A stretch of DNA of 8,930 nt from Thermoanaerobacterales bacterium (GCA_012839145.1 DUNY01000280.1:1-8930); one strand, 5' to 3'. Positions 1 through 6,925 are shown, numbered from the stretch's first letter. Notes: generated by a model from the sequence alone, not told the origin. Numbers and translations are program-made.

Positions 1-245
1 ACCATTTCAATTTTACCACGGGTTTTTATGCGATGCCCAATCAACCTAGCAGGAATAACCTTCGTATTGTTCAACACCAGGCAATCTCCCGGCTCAAAGT
101 AGTCAATAATATCCTCGAATATTTTATGCTCTATATTTCCACTTGTTTTATTTAAAACCAATAGTCTGGATTTTGACCGGTCCTTTATCGGCTCCTGGGC
201 TATCAGTTCTTCCGGCAAATAAAAATCAAAATCTTTAAGTTTCAT
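1..245 (-). CDS. queA: QueA, S-adenosylmethionine:tRNA ribosyltransferase-isomerase (N-terminal part, cut by window edge)
   Basis: This enzyme transfers and isomerises the ribosyl part of S-adenosylmethionine onto 7-aminomethyl-7-deazaguanine in tRNA, giving epoxyqueuosine in the queuosine pathway. It acts in the cytoplasm. Only the first 81 codons are present; the gene continues beyond position 1. The translated start, [19 protein letters not shown], followed by [12 protein letters not shown] and then [19 protein letters not shown], matches the conserved N-terminus of QueA closely. The ATG is at 245-243, with a GAGGAAG ribosome-binding sequence about 9 bases upstream. It follows the SpoIID-like gene by 89 bases. 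No terminator is visible in that gap, so it may be transcribed with the upstream ruv genes. A location beside ruvAB is the usual place for queA in Firmicutes, where tgt normally comes next. The identification is firm despite truncation by the window. Confidence 0.95.
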   Translation of the reverse strand, partial: MKLKDFDFYLPEELIAQEPIKDRSKSRLLVLNKTSGNIEHKIFEDIIDYFEPGDCLVLNNTKVIPARLIGHRIKTRGKIEM

Positions 246-334
246 ATTGCACTTCTTCCTCAGTTCCGTTTATTTTTCGAAAATATGGTAAATATATTGA
301 CCTAGTGAAATATCTTAAATGGTTATTTTGATTG

Positions 335-1852
335 CTATAATATTTTATTTAAAACTTTTTTTATATCCACGTTTTTATAGTAGTGTAGCAAAATCTCCAT
401 ATAATTATACCCGTTTTCGGCCATTGTTTTAGCTCCCCACTGACTCATCCCAACTCCGTGACCATAACCTCTACCCCGAATTATATATGTATCACTGACT
501 GTTGTAAACTTTATATTCTTAGACATTTCGGCACCTAAAATAGAAACATATCCATTTGAGAGTATTGCCGGACCCTGCCCGGTTATAATATTATTGGCTT
601 TTAATTGTATATCTCTCTTTGCTTCTTCCCCAGAAACAGAAACTACCGGGATACTTGTTCCTCCAAAAACCTCAAAAAAATTGCTTTTTAACTGAAATAT
701 ATTTCTGATATGACTGTTCTCAATTATTGTATCCCCTAGAGTTCCTTTTAAAAGTATCTTTTTTACTCTCCCAGTAGGGCTCCTCTCTATTATAGAAATT
801 TCACAAATTTCACCTATATACTTTTGAGCGGATTTAACTCGCTCACTGATATCCTTTGCTGACAAACATAACTCCCACTCCGAATGGGGGGAATTTGTTC
901 TAACTATATCATCAACCGGTTGCAAATAAGGCAGATCTGAGCCGAAAACATCTTTACATGCTTCCGTTCGTCCCCCACTATCTGCATGGTAAAAAGCCGT
1001 AATCGGCTTATTATCATGCAGAATAATTTGTCCTTTAGTTTCATCTACCGCCCTATTGGTTCTCACATCCTCAGCATCATAACCGCCATAAACCTGATCA
1101 CCTGAGCTTGCACCAATATCAAAGCCATTTTTTTGCCATTTAGATAGGTTAGCAATCGTATAAGTTCTAGCAGCCACTGCCTGAGCTTTTAATGCTTCTG
1201 TATGCCAGTTTAACGGCATCTCCTTAGGAATTACACCATATAAATACTCTTCCAGCTCCAGTTCATTTACCACCTGAACATTGCCCTTGTCAGCTTGCGC
1301 CATTTCCAGTATACCCCGGTATCTTCGGCCTTCTATGGCAATCAAGCCCGCAGGGTCTGTATCTGCAAAAAACACAGGCCTGTCCATCGTACAAGGAATT
1401 AGAAGACCCGGATCTTTTGAATTTCCTTTAACTGTGATTAAGCCAAGACTGCTTGAAGATTTATCTTTATTCGAAATCTTAGCCCAGACCGACCAACTTC
1501 CGTCGAAAAACAGGTAACTTTCCACGTTATCCTGTGCTAATTGTGTTGCATATTCCAAAGCATCTCGTTTATCCTTGATATTATTCTTTTTAGATGCAAA
1601 ATCTATTAAATCTGCACTATAGATCTCTAACGACTTATCAGAGAAATTCATTACCTTATAGAGCTCTTGTCCAGTTTTAAACCCTACTCTAAAACCGGTA
1701 TCTGAAGATAGCCGATATGAATCACGAGCCAAATTGTTATAAAAAAGACCCACTCTTATTTTAGTAGGAGCAAGCTCCATTGATTGCCCTTTGATGGGTT
1801 TCATAATTACTGTCATGAAAATTATAAACCACAAAAAAATGTATCTCCTCAT
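335..1852 (-). CDS. SpoIID/LytB-domain protein, exported peptidoglycan-acting enzyme
   Basis: A 505-residue member of the SpoIID/LytB family. In B. subtilis, SpoIID is a lytic transglycosylase that cuts glycan strands during forespore engulfment. Residues 1-22 form a hydrophobic signal or membrane anchor. Residues about 30-180 are a poorly conserved N-terminal part. The SpoIID domain follows: EEYLYGVIPKEMP at 201-213, where E211 lies at the position expected for the catalytic glutamate, then EALKAQAVAARTY at 219-231, FYHADSGGRTE at 287-297, and the C-terminal hallmark GHGVGMSQWGA at 464-474. The ATG start at 1852 is forced by an in-frame TAG four codons upstream. The AGGAGG lies unusually far away, about 13 bases from the ATG. 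The gene follows ruvB by 28 bases and is probably co-transcribed. Because this ruvB-linked copy is not beside spoIIQ or other engulfment genes, it may be a paralogue rather than the main sporulation SpoIID. I therefore give no gene symbol. Confidence 0.9.
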   Translation of the reverse strand: MRRYIFLWFIIFMTVIMKPIKGQSMELAPTKIRVGLFYNNLARDSYRLSSDTGFRVGFKTGQELYKVMNFSDKSLEIYSADLIDFASKKNNIKDKRDALEYATQLAQDNVESYLFFDGSWSVWAKISNKDKSSSSLGLITVKGNSKDPGLLIPCTMDRPVFFADTDPAGLIAIEGRRYRGILEMAQADKGNVQVVNELELEEYLYGVIPKEMPLNWHTEALKAQAVAARTYTIANLSKWQKNGFDIGASSGDQVYGGYDAEDVRTNRAVDETKGQIILHDNKPITAFYHADSGGRTEACKDVFGSDLPYLQPVDDIVRTNSPHSEWELCLSAKDISERVKSAQKYIGEICEISIIERSPTGRVKKILLKGTLGDTIIENSHIRNIFQLKSNFFEVFGGTSIPVVSVSGEEAKRDIQLKANNIITGQGPAILSNGYVSILGAEMSKNIKFTTVSDTYIIRGRGYGHGVGMSQWGAKTMAENGYNYMEILLHYYKNVDIKKVLNKIL

Positions 1853-1880
1853 TTTTAAAGGCTACCCTCCTGAAAGACGT

Positions 1881-2885
1881 TTATTGATTGTTTTTGTTTT
1901 TGCCAAGGTGTTCGTAGGCCTTTTCTGAAACAACTCTTCCTCGTGCTGTTCTGAATATGTAACTCTCCTGAATCAGATAAGGTTCATATATGTCTTCAAT
2001 AGTTGAAATATCTTCATTAAGCGCAGCCGCAATCGACTCAATGCCAACTGGGCCTCCATCAAATCTATCAATAATGGTCAATAGCAATTTTCGGTCATTT
2101 TTATCAAGACCGTAGGGATCAATTTCCAAAAGTTTTAACCCTTCTTCGGTAATAAATGTTGTAATTACTCCATCTCCTCTAACCTGTGCAAAATCTCTGA
2201 TACGCTTGAGTAGTCTATTTGCAAGTCTAGGCGTACCACGGGAACATTGAGCTATCCGTTCGGCAGCTTCGTGCTCAATATCAATTTTTAGAAGTTTAGC
2301 TGACCTTTTAATAATTGTTACAAGATCAGGTATTTTGTAAAAGTCTAAATGCAGGCTCACACCAAAACGATCTCTCAGGGGTGATGTTAACTGTCCTGCC
2401 TTAGTGGTTGCTCCTACAAGAGTAAAGGGGCTTAAATTCAATCGCATTGATCTTGCACTGGGCCCTTTACCAACCATAATATCCAAGGCAAAATCTTCCA
2501 TTGCAGGATACAGAATTTCTTCAACACTAGGATGAAGTCGATGTATTTCATCGATAAATAACAAATCTCTATTCCCTAGATTCGTAAGAATTGCTGCCAG
2601 ATCTCCAGCCCGTTCTATGGCAGGTCCCGAGGTTATCCTTATATTTACACCAAGTTCCCTAGCTATTATGTAAGCCAAAGTTGTTTTTCCCAAGCCAGGT
2701 GGACCAAATAAAAGAACGTGATCCAAAGCTTCACGTCTCATTAAAGCCGCTTTTATAAAAACCTTAAGGTTTTCTTTCACACGATCTTGGCCGATATATT
2801 CATTAAAACTTATAGGCCTAATATTTTTTTCATATTCAAATTCCTCATCGTTCTTCAATGCCGGTGTGACAATTCGGTCGTTCAA
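1881..2885 (-). CDS. ruvB: RuvB, Holliday junction branch-migration ATPase
   Basis: RuvB is the hexameric AAA+ motor that drives DNA through Holliday junctions together with RuvA, before RuvC cuts them. Counting from the start chosen here (334 residues), Walker A GPPGLGKT is at 61-68, Walker B LLFIDEIH at 108-115, and the arginine finger is expected in SPLRDRFG at about R171. The C-terminal winged-helix ending [14 protein letters not shown] is typical. A longer reading begins at a GTG at 2894, three codons upstream, but the AAAGG there directly abuts the GTG. The TTG at 2885 has AAAGGGTGG 5 bases upstream and gives an N-terminus MNDRIV that lines up with B. subtilis MDERLV, so I prefer TTG. 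The gap to ruvA is 12 bases with this start, or 3 bases with GTG, which suggests translational coupling. No missing motifs. Confidence 0.96.
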   Translation of the reverse strand: MNDRIVTPALKNDEEFEYEKNIRPISFNEYIGQDRVKENLKVFIKAALMRREALDHVLLFGPPGLGKTTLAYIIARELGVNIRITSGPAIERAGDLAAILTNLGNRDLLFIDEIHRLHPSVEEILYPAMEDFALDIMVGKGPSARSMRLNLSPFTLVGATTKAGQLTSPLRDRFGVSLHLDFYKIPDLVTIIKRSAKLLKIDIEHEAAERIAQCSRGTPRLANRLLKRIRDFAQVRGDGVITTFITEEGLKLLEIDPYGLDKNDRKLLLTIIDRFDGGPVGIESIAAALNEDISTIEDIYEPYLIQESYIFRTARGRVVSEKAYEHLGKNKNNQ

Positions 2886-2897
2886 CTTTCCCACCCT

Positions 2898-3479
2898 TTA
2901 CTTTGACAATTTTTTTAGTGCAGCTTTCGTTATATCTTCTACAGAATCATCGCTGTTTATTGACGCATCATTTAAAGCTAATTGAATTTCCCTTGGGTTA
3001 AAGCCTAGGGAAAGAAGCACTTCCCTAGCTTCAAAAATAGAGCTGTAATCACCCTTGTCAGACTCTACCGGTAAATCTTTTATACGATCTTTTAACTCGA
3101 TAATGATTTTTTGTGCTGTCTTTTTTCCAATACCCGGTACAGTTACAAGGGACTGTACATCTTCCGACATTATACTTGTTTTTAATTGTGCAACATCCAT
3201 CAACGAAAGAATGGAAATTGCGGCTTTTGGACCAATTCCTGGCACTCTATTGAGCAATAAATATGCTTGTCTTTCCACTTCGTCAGTAAAACCGAAAAGT
3301 TCCACAGTATCATCTCTTACTACCATTTGTGTATAAAGCTTTAGCTTGTTGCCCTGCTTGATTTTTATTTTATTGTATGTATACATGGAGATAGTCAGCT
3401 TTAACCCCCAACCGCCTGTATCAATTACTGCAAAGTTAGGTTCTATATGAGTTAAAATTCCTTCCAAATAATCCAACAT
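2898..3479 (-). CDS. ruvA: RuvA, Holliday junction DNA-binding subunit
   Basis: RuvA binds four-way DNA junctions as a tetramer and loads RuvB onto the arms. The 193-residue protein shows the three usual parts. There is an N-terminal OB fold (about 1-64), containing VIDTGGWGLKLTIS and ending in VELFGFTD. Next come two helix-hairpin-helix motifs, VPGIGPKAA at 79-87 and VPGIGKKTA at 114-122. A small C-terminal domain that contacts RuvB follows (about 146-193, AREVLLSLGF). The ATG at 3479 is preceded by AAAAGGA within the end of ruvC. Only 2 bases separate the ruvC stop from this start, so the two are almost certainly translationally coupled. Length and motifs are normal for the family. Confidence 0.96.
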   Translation of the reverse strand: MLDYLEGILTHIEPNFAVIDTGGWGLKLTISMYTYNKIKIKQGNKLKLYTQMVVRDDTVELFGFTDEVERQAYLLLNRVPGIGPKAAISILSLMDVAQLKTSIMSEDVQSLVTVPGIGKKTAQKIIIELKDRIKDLPVESDKGDYSSIFEAREVLLSLGFNPREIQLALNDASINSDDSVEDITKAALKKLSK

Positions 3480-3481
3480 GC

Positions 3482-3982
3482 CTAAAATCCTTTTCCATCT
3501 ATAATTTTTTGAATTTTATATGAGTTCATATGACATAAAGCTACTGCGAGAGCATCAGCAGCATCATCAGGCTTTGGCAATTTATCCAAATTAAAGAACA
3601 TTTTAATCATCTGTTGAACCTGAAGTTTATCGGCGCGGCCATAGCCCACCACTGCTTGCTTTACTTGCAAAGGAGTGTATTCAAAGACTTCAATATTGGA
3701 TAGAGCTGCGGCCAAAAGTGCAGCTCCCCGTGCTTGGCCTACGGAAATTATGGTTTTTGCATTTTTATTAAAAAACAATTCTTCAACAGCTACAGCATCG
3801 GGTTTGTACTTTTGCAAGAGTTCAGTATAGCCCTCATATATCTTTTTTAATCTGTAAGGCATTTTAAGCCCCGGAAATGTTTTTATCACTCCGTATTCAA
3901 TAACACTGCAGTCGTTTTGTTTACCGGAAATAATCCCATAACCGCTGATGGCTATACCTGGGTCAATCCCCATAATTAACAT
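3482..3982 (-). CDS. ruvC: RuvC, Holliday junction endonuclease
   Basis: RuvC is the dimeric, Mg2+-dependent nuclease that resolves Holliday junctions after RuvAB branch migration. All four acidic catalytic positions can be assigned in the 166-residue product: D7 in GIDPG, E67 in AVEELFFNKNAKT, and D140 and D143 in KPDDAADALAVALCH. RuvC is characteristic of Clostridia and most other bacteria, whereas Bacilli generally use RecU, which helps place the organism. The start is the ATG at 3982, with AAGGGTGA about 7 bases upstream. A second in-frame ATG at 3973 is not needed. That ribosome-binding site lies inside the 3' arm of an inverted repeat (3987-4023), so translation may depend on unfolding. 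The gene heads the tightly packed ruvC-ruvA-ruvB cluster. Confidence 0.96.
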   Translation of the reverse strand: MLIMGIDPGIAISGYGIISGKQNDCSVIEYGVIKTFPGLKMPYRLKKIYEGYTELLQKYKPDAVAVEELFFNKNAKTIISVGQARGAALLAAALSNIEVFEYTPLQVKQAVVGYGRADKLQVQQMIKMFFNLDKLPKPDDAADALAVALCHMNSYKIQKIIDGKGF

Positions 3983-3986
3983 AAAA

Positions 3987-4023
3987 AATCACCCTTATTG
4001 TAATTCTACATCTAAGAGTGATT
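3987..4023 (-). promoter_or_regulatory. Hairpin covering the ruvC ribosome-binding site
   Basis: On the minus-strand RNA, AATCACTCTTA (4023-4013) can pair with TAAGGGTGATT (3997-3987) across a 15-base loop. This makes an 11-bp stem with one G-U wobble. The 3' arm contains the AAGGGTGA that serves as the ruvC Shine-Dalgarno sequence. It is followed by a run of six U residues (3988-3983) directly before the ATG. The layout could hold back ruvC translation or act as a weak intrinsic terminator between bofC and ruvC. The stem is fairly AT-rich, so the effect may be modest. Confidence 0.5.
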
Positions 4024-4046
4024 ATCCTTCTTAACTGTTAAAACCA

Positions 4047-4604
4047 TTAATTTGTTAAACCTTCTCTTATTTTTAAAAATTCCTGTTCACTGTTAATAGT
4101 AAGCCCTTTTTCCAAAATTAATCTGTCATCTTCCCTCAAGGTGTCTGCAATAATATCAGTTCTTTCCACTAGAGAGGACTTCATGCCCGGAATACCTTGA
4201 AATAGAGCTACATATCCATTCTGTATACCAATATAGTAATGATTATTGCAAATACCGTGTACTTCCCTTTTTAATTTTACTTCATCGGGTGTGAAACTCT
4301 CAATCTCCCAATCTCGTTCATGTTCCTCTAGTCCGCTTTTTGTATACCCTATATATTTATCATCGAGATATTTCACTTCTGTTATTTCATCACCACAACC
4401 TACATAATATGTTAAATATATTATCTTTGCTCCAGCATTAAGTTTGATTTCCGGCATTTTTGATACATTTTGCTCCAGATAATCTAAATTGACGTTACCT
4501 CTAGGATTTTTTACGGATAAGAATGTCTTCAAATACCCATAACTAAAACTTATGGTAATTATGAAAATTATTATTATGATATACCTAAAAATATTTCTAG
4601 GCAT
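4047..4604 (-). CDS. bofC: BofC-family sporulation protein (membrane-anchored or exported)
   Basis: In B. subtilis BofC is made in the forespore, is exported to the space between the two membranes, and inhibits SpoIVB, the protease that triggers pro-sigma-K processing. With the start used here the product has 185 residues. A single hydrophobic segment at about 6-24 is followed by an extracytoplasmic region. That region carries the BofC C-terminal domain pattern: YYVGCGDEITEV (66-77), WEIESFTPDEVKLKREVHGICNNHYYIG (99-126, split here by position only), and GYVALFQG (130-137). C70 and C119 might form a disulfide, which is inference. An in-frame ATG at 4646 would add 14 residues but has no ribosome-binding site. 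The ATG at 4604 has AGGAGG 7 bases upstream. That site and the ATG are both buried in a strong inverted repeat (4600-4643). Position between yebC and ruvC matches the B. subtilis order yebC-bofC-ruvA. Confidence 0.85.
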   Translation of the reverse strand: MPRNIFRYIIIIIFIITISFSYGYLKTFLSVKNPRGNVNLDYLEQNVSKMPEIKLNAGAKIIYLTYYVGCGDEITEVKYLDDKYIGYTKSGLEEHERDWEIESFTPDEVKLKREVHGICNNHYYIGIQNGYVALFQGIPGMKSSLVERTDIIADTLREDDRLILEKGLTINSEQEFLKIREGLTN

Positions 4605-4643
4605 ACATATTCCTCCTTTTACTCTTCGGAGGAATAGTATGCC
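4600..4643 (-). promoter_or_regulatory. Strong hairpin hiding the bofC ribosome-binding site and start codon
   Basis: On the minus-strand RNA, GGCATACTATTCCTCC (4643-4628) pairs with GGAGGAATA (4616-4608) and GTATGCC (4606-4600). One base at 4607 is left bulged, and the loop is 11 bases (4627-4617). The result is 16 base pairs. The 3' arm contains both the AGGAGG ribosome-binding site and the bofC ATG (4604-4602), so both would be paired in any transcript that begins upstream. No U-run follows the stem on either strand, so it is not an intrinsic terminator. The pairing is read directly from sequence; the regulatory role is inferred. Confidence 0.7.
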
Positions 4644-4663
4644 CATTTAATACATAATTATAC
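4635..4663 (-). promoter_or_regulatory. Candidate sigma-G (forespore) promoter for bofC
   Basis: Reading the minus strand, GTATA (4663-4659) and CATACTA (4641-4635) are separated by 17 bases. These fit the B. subtilis sigma-G consensus elements GHATR and CATNHTA, whose usual spacing is about 18. BofC is a forespore protein in B. subtilis, so such a promoter is expected. Transcription would begin near 4628, inside or just after the upstream arm of the bofC hairpin. A TATAAT at 4662-4657 also resembles a sigma-A -10 element but has no convincing -35 partner. This is a consensus match only. Confidence 0.5.
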
Positions 4664-4687
4664 AGTTGTTGCATTTATATTTTGCTA

Positions 4688-5422
4688 TTAGAATGTCTCT
4701 GGAGGTTCATAATTAGTATATACATTTTGAACATCATCGTGTTCTTCCAATACTTCCAATAGTTTCTCCAGCTTTTCACTTTCAGCATCTGGTACGGTGA
4801 TAGTTGTATTTGGTATAAATGATATTTCCGCCGAAAATATGTCTATACCATCTTTTAACAAAACATTTCTCACTTTTTCAAATTGCTCAACACTAGTAGT
4901 TATCTCAATAGAATCTTCTAAATCCTCTACATCTTCAGCACCCGAATCTATAGCCAACATCATTATATTGTCTACATCGATGTCATCTTTTTTTTCTATT
5001 AATATTAATCCTTTTTTTTCGAACATCCAGGCAACACAACCTGTCTCACCTAAGTTGCCGCCGTTCTTATCAAATAAATGTCTCATTTCTCCGGCTGTCC
5101 GATTTCTATTATCCGTAGTAGCATTAATTAAAATAGCAACACCGCTCGGTCCATAACCTTCATACATAATTTCCTCATAATCGGCACCGCCAAGCTCCCC
5201 ACTGCCTCTTTTTATAGCTCTATTTATATTGTCATTAGGCATGTTAGCCTGTTTGGCTTTTTCAATTATATCTTTAAGTCGCGAATTAGCATTTGGGTCC
5301 GGACCGCCCTCACGAACGGCAACGATAATTAATTTGCTAAACCTGGTATATATTTTTCCTTTTTGGGCATCCATTTTAGCTTTTCTGTGTTTTATATTTG
5401 ACCATTTTGAATGGCCTGCCAT
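4688..5422 (-). CDS. yebC: YebC/PmpR family protein
   Basis: A 244-residue member of the YebC/PmpR family. These proteins were long annotated as transcriptional regulators. More recent work links YebC proteins to helping ribosomes through difficult stretches such as consecutive prolines. The N-terminus MAGHSKWSNIKHRKAKMDAQKG is the family signature. AKQANMPNDNINRAIKRG and YEGYGPSGVAILI follow, and then NRTAGEMRHLFDKNGGNLGETGCVAWMF. The start ATG at 5422 has AAGGGGG 9 bases upstream. Length is normal. It sits between nadE (44 bases) and bofC (83 bases), in the same yebC-bofC order seen in B. subtilis. The family assignment is secure; the exact molecular role in this organism cannot be told from sequence. 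Confidence 0.95.
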   Translation of the reverse strand: MAGHSKWSNIKHRKAKMDAQKGKIYTRFSKLIIVAVREGGPDPNANSRLKDIIEKAKQANMPNDNINRAIKRGSGELGGADYEEIMYEGYGPSGVAILINATTDNRNRTAGEMRHLFDKNGGNLGETGCVAWMFEKKGLILIEKKDDIDVDNIMMLAIDSGAEDVEDLEDSIEITTSVEQFEKVRNVLLKDGIDIFSAEISFIPNTTITVPDAESEKLEKLLEVLEEHDDVQNVYTNYEPPETF

Positions 5423-5443
5423 AATATTATCCCCCTTTAACAG

Positions 5444-5464
5444 ATTTAATTTATAAAATTAAAT
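5444..5464. repeat. Perfect AT-only palindrome between nadE and yebC
   Basis: ATTTAATTT and AAATTAAAT form 9-bp perfect arms around a 3-base centre, lying just after the nadE stop codon and before the yebC ribosome-binding site. It contains no G or C, so it would be a weak hairpin and a poor terminator. It might be a protein-binding site or chance in an AT-rich spacer. Confidence 0.4.
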
Positions 5465-5466
5465 AC

Positions 5467-6192
5467 TTAACAAAGCTTAAATTCAGGTATGTGCGGCGGT
5501 TGACGCTTATGTTCACTTTTTTTATACAGAGTGTTTATTCGTTCCTTGATTTTAGGAGCTCCAAATTCCCCGTACAAAATATACCGGTCCAGCTGATCAT
5601 ATGTTATCCCCATTTCCGCCTCGTCGGTTTGACCGCTCCAAAGCCCGGCTGTAGGTGTTTTATCGATGATTCTTTTTGGAACACCAATATAGGATGCAAG
5701 CTCTCTTACCTGACTTTTTACTAGATTACCGATGGGCCATAGGTCTGCCCCGCCGTCACCATATTTTGTAAAATACCCCACTGTCAACTCACTTTTGTTT
5801 TCAGCTCCCACCACAAGATAATTGTTTATACCAGCGTAGTAATAAAGAGTTGTCATTCTCAAGCGAGGTTTAATATTGGCTTTGGCCATATTGTTTTCAC
5901 TTTTATCCATCACTTTTAATAGCTCATCATAGACGTTGTCTAGTACAATAGTGTGGTATTTTATATCAAACTTATCAGCCACCAAGCTTGCATCAATCGC
6001 ATCGTTTTTGTCGCTGTGACAAGGCATAATAAGACCAAGTGCTTTTTTTCCAAAAGCCTTTTTGCATAAAACGCTTGCTACCGCCGAATCAATTCCTCCA
6101 CTTAATCCAAAAACTGCTCCCTTTGCTCCGGCTTTCTGGACGGATTCCTGCAGCCAAAGTACCAGGGCATTGCACAATTCATCAATTTTCAA
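5467..6192 (-). CDS. nadE: NadE, ammonia-dependent NAD+ synthetase
   Basis: This enzyme makes NAD+ from deamido-NAD+, ATP and ammonia, the last step of NAD biosynthesis. The 241-residue product is the short form: an N-type ATP-pyrophosphatase domain with no glutamine-amidase domain. The ATP-binding loop SGGIDSAV is at 31-38. Further conserved stretches are NIKPRLRMTTLYYYA, VVGAENKSELTVGYFTKYGDGGADLWPI and the C-terminal KTPTAGLWSGQTDEAEMG. A GTG at 6201 extends the frame by three codons, but AAGGAG directly overlaps it and leaves no spacing. The TTG at 6192 lies 8 bases from the same AAGGAG and is the better start. The gene follows yigZ by 43 bases with no terminator between, which suggests a shared transcript. 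Confidence 0.94.
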   Translation of the reverse strand: MKIDELCNALVLWLQESVQKAGAKGAVFGLSGGIDSAVASVLCKKAFGKKALGLIMPCHSDKNDAIDASLVADKFDIKYHTIVLDNVYDELLKVMDKSENNMAKANIKPRLRMTTLYYYAGINNYLVVGAENKSELTVGYFTKYGDGGADLWPIGNLVKSQVRELASYIGVPKRIIDKTPTAGLWSGQTDEAEMGITYDQLDRYILYGEFGAPKIKERINTLYKKSEHKRQPPHIPEFKLC

Positions 6193-6235
6193 TACAAACA
6201 CTCCTTGAGAAATATCCTTAAAATATCATTTATTA

Positions 6236-6874
6236 TCAAGAATCAGATTGATTGATATAATAATTCCCTATGCATTTAACCACTGAATTGCCAGAAGTTA
6301 TATTTAGTATAAATTGCTCTAAATCCAAATTGTAACTTTCAGGTACATATACAGTCATTGTTACTTTTTCTGTGTAATCAATATCTTTAATGATGATGTT
6401 TTTCTCATTCATTTCCCATTGTAGCCTTCCAAGCATACTATAATCAGTGGTGATTTCATATGCGTTGCTCTTGATTCTCCTAATAATATTGGAATTTTTC
6501 AGTCCTATTGATGCACTTTCACTATACGCTCTTACAAGCCCGCCAGCGCCCAACAATATCCCCCCAAAATAACGGGTCACAACTACTAATACATTTTTAA
6601 CCTCCTTGGATTTTACTACCTCCAAAACTGGTCTGCCAGCAGTACCCGATGGTTCTCCATCATCGCTGAACTTTTGTATTTCATCATTTAGACCTAATAC
6701 ATATGCATAAACATTATGAGTTGCATCCCAATATTTTTTTCGAAATTGTTCCAAGTGTTTTTCGGCTTCATTATTATTTTTTATAGGTACAACATTTGCA
6801 ATAAATTTTGATTTTTTAACCACGTACATACTTTCCGAAGGTTTATTCACAGTTAAGAATTCGTCTTTACTCAT
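6236..6874 (-). CDS. yigZ: YigZ/IMPACT family protein
   Basis: A 212-residue protein of the YigZ (YvyE in B. subtilis) family. Its N-terminal domain is shared with eukaryotic IMPACT, a protein linked to translational control. The biochemical role in bacteria is not well established, though a ribosome or RNA link is often proposed. Conserved stretches are DATHNVYAYVLG (50-61), FSDDGEPSGTAGRPVLEV (69-86) and VVVTRYFGGILLGAGGLVRAYSES (97-120), with a small ferredoxin-like C-terminal domain after about 135. Length is normal. The ATG at 6874 has AGAGGT about 7 bases upstream. An extended -10 promoter lies at 6931-6926, so this is probably the first gene of the long unit running to queA. Confidence 0.93.
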   Translation of the reverse strand: MSKDEFLTVNKPSESMYVVKKSKFIANVVPIKNNNEAEKHLEQFRKKYWDATHNVYAYVLGLNDEIQKFSDDGEPSGTAGRPVLEVVKSKEVKNVLVVVTRYFGGILLGAGGLVRAYSESASIGLKNSNIIRRIKSNAYEITTDYSMLGRLQWEMNEKNIIIKDIDYTEKVTMTVYVPESYNLDLEQFILNITSGNSVVKCIGNYYINQSDS

Positions 6875-6925
6875 TTAAATGACCTCTTTCAAAATTCACA
6901 GCCACTTTCTATATATTACAAATTA

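Noticed and set aside
246..334. Promoter or terminator between the SpoIID-like gene and queA
   Set aside because: The spacer is AT-rich, with a trivial TTTTCGAAAA palindrome and no GC-stem with a U-run. No -35/-10 pair at normal spacing was convincing.
1281..1517. Plus-strand open frame of 78 codons inside the SpoIID-like gene
   Set aside because: It lies wholly antisense to a well-supported gene, has no ribosome-binding site and resembles no family.
4600..4643. Intrinsic terminator of yebC
   Set aside because: The hairpin is strong, but neither side is followed by a U-run, and the 3' arm is the bofC translation start.
4657..4662. Sigma-A promoter with TATAAT ahead of bofC
   Set aside because: The hexamer is perfect, but the sequence 17 bases upstream (GCAAAA) is a poor -35 and there is no TGN extension. 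The overlapping sigma-G match fits better.
3983..4690. LexA/SOS box upstream of ruvC or bofC
   Set aside because: B. subtilis ruvAB is SOS-controlled, so I looked for the GAAC-N4-GTTC pattern in the intergenic parts of this stretch and other spacers and found none.
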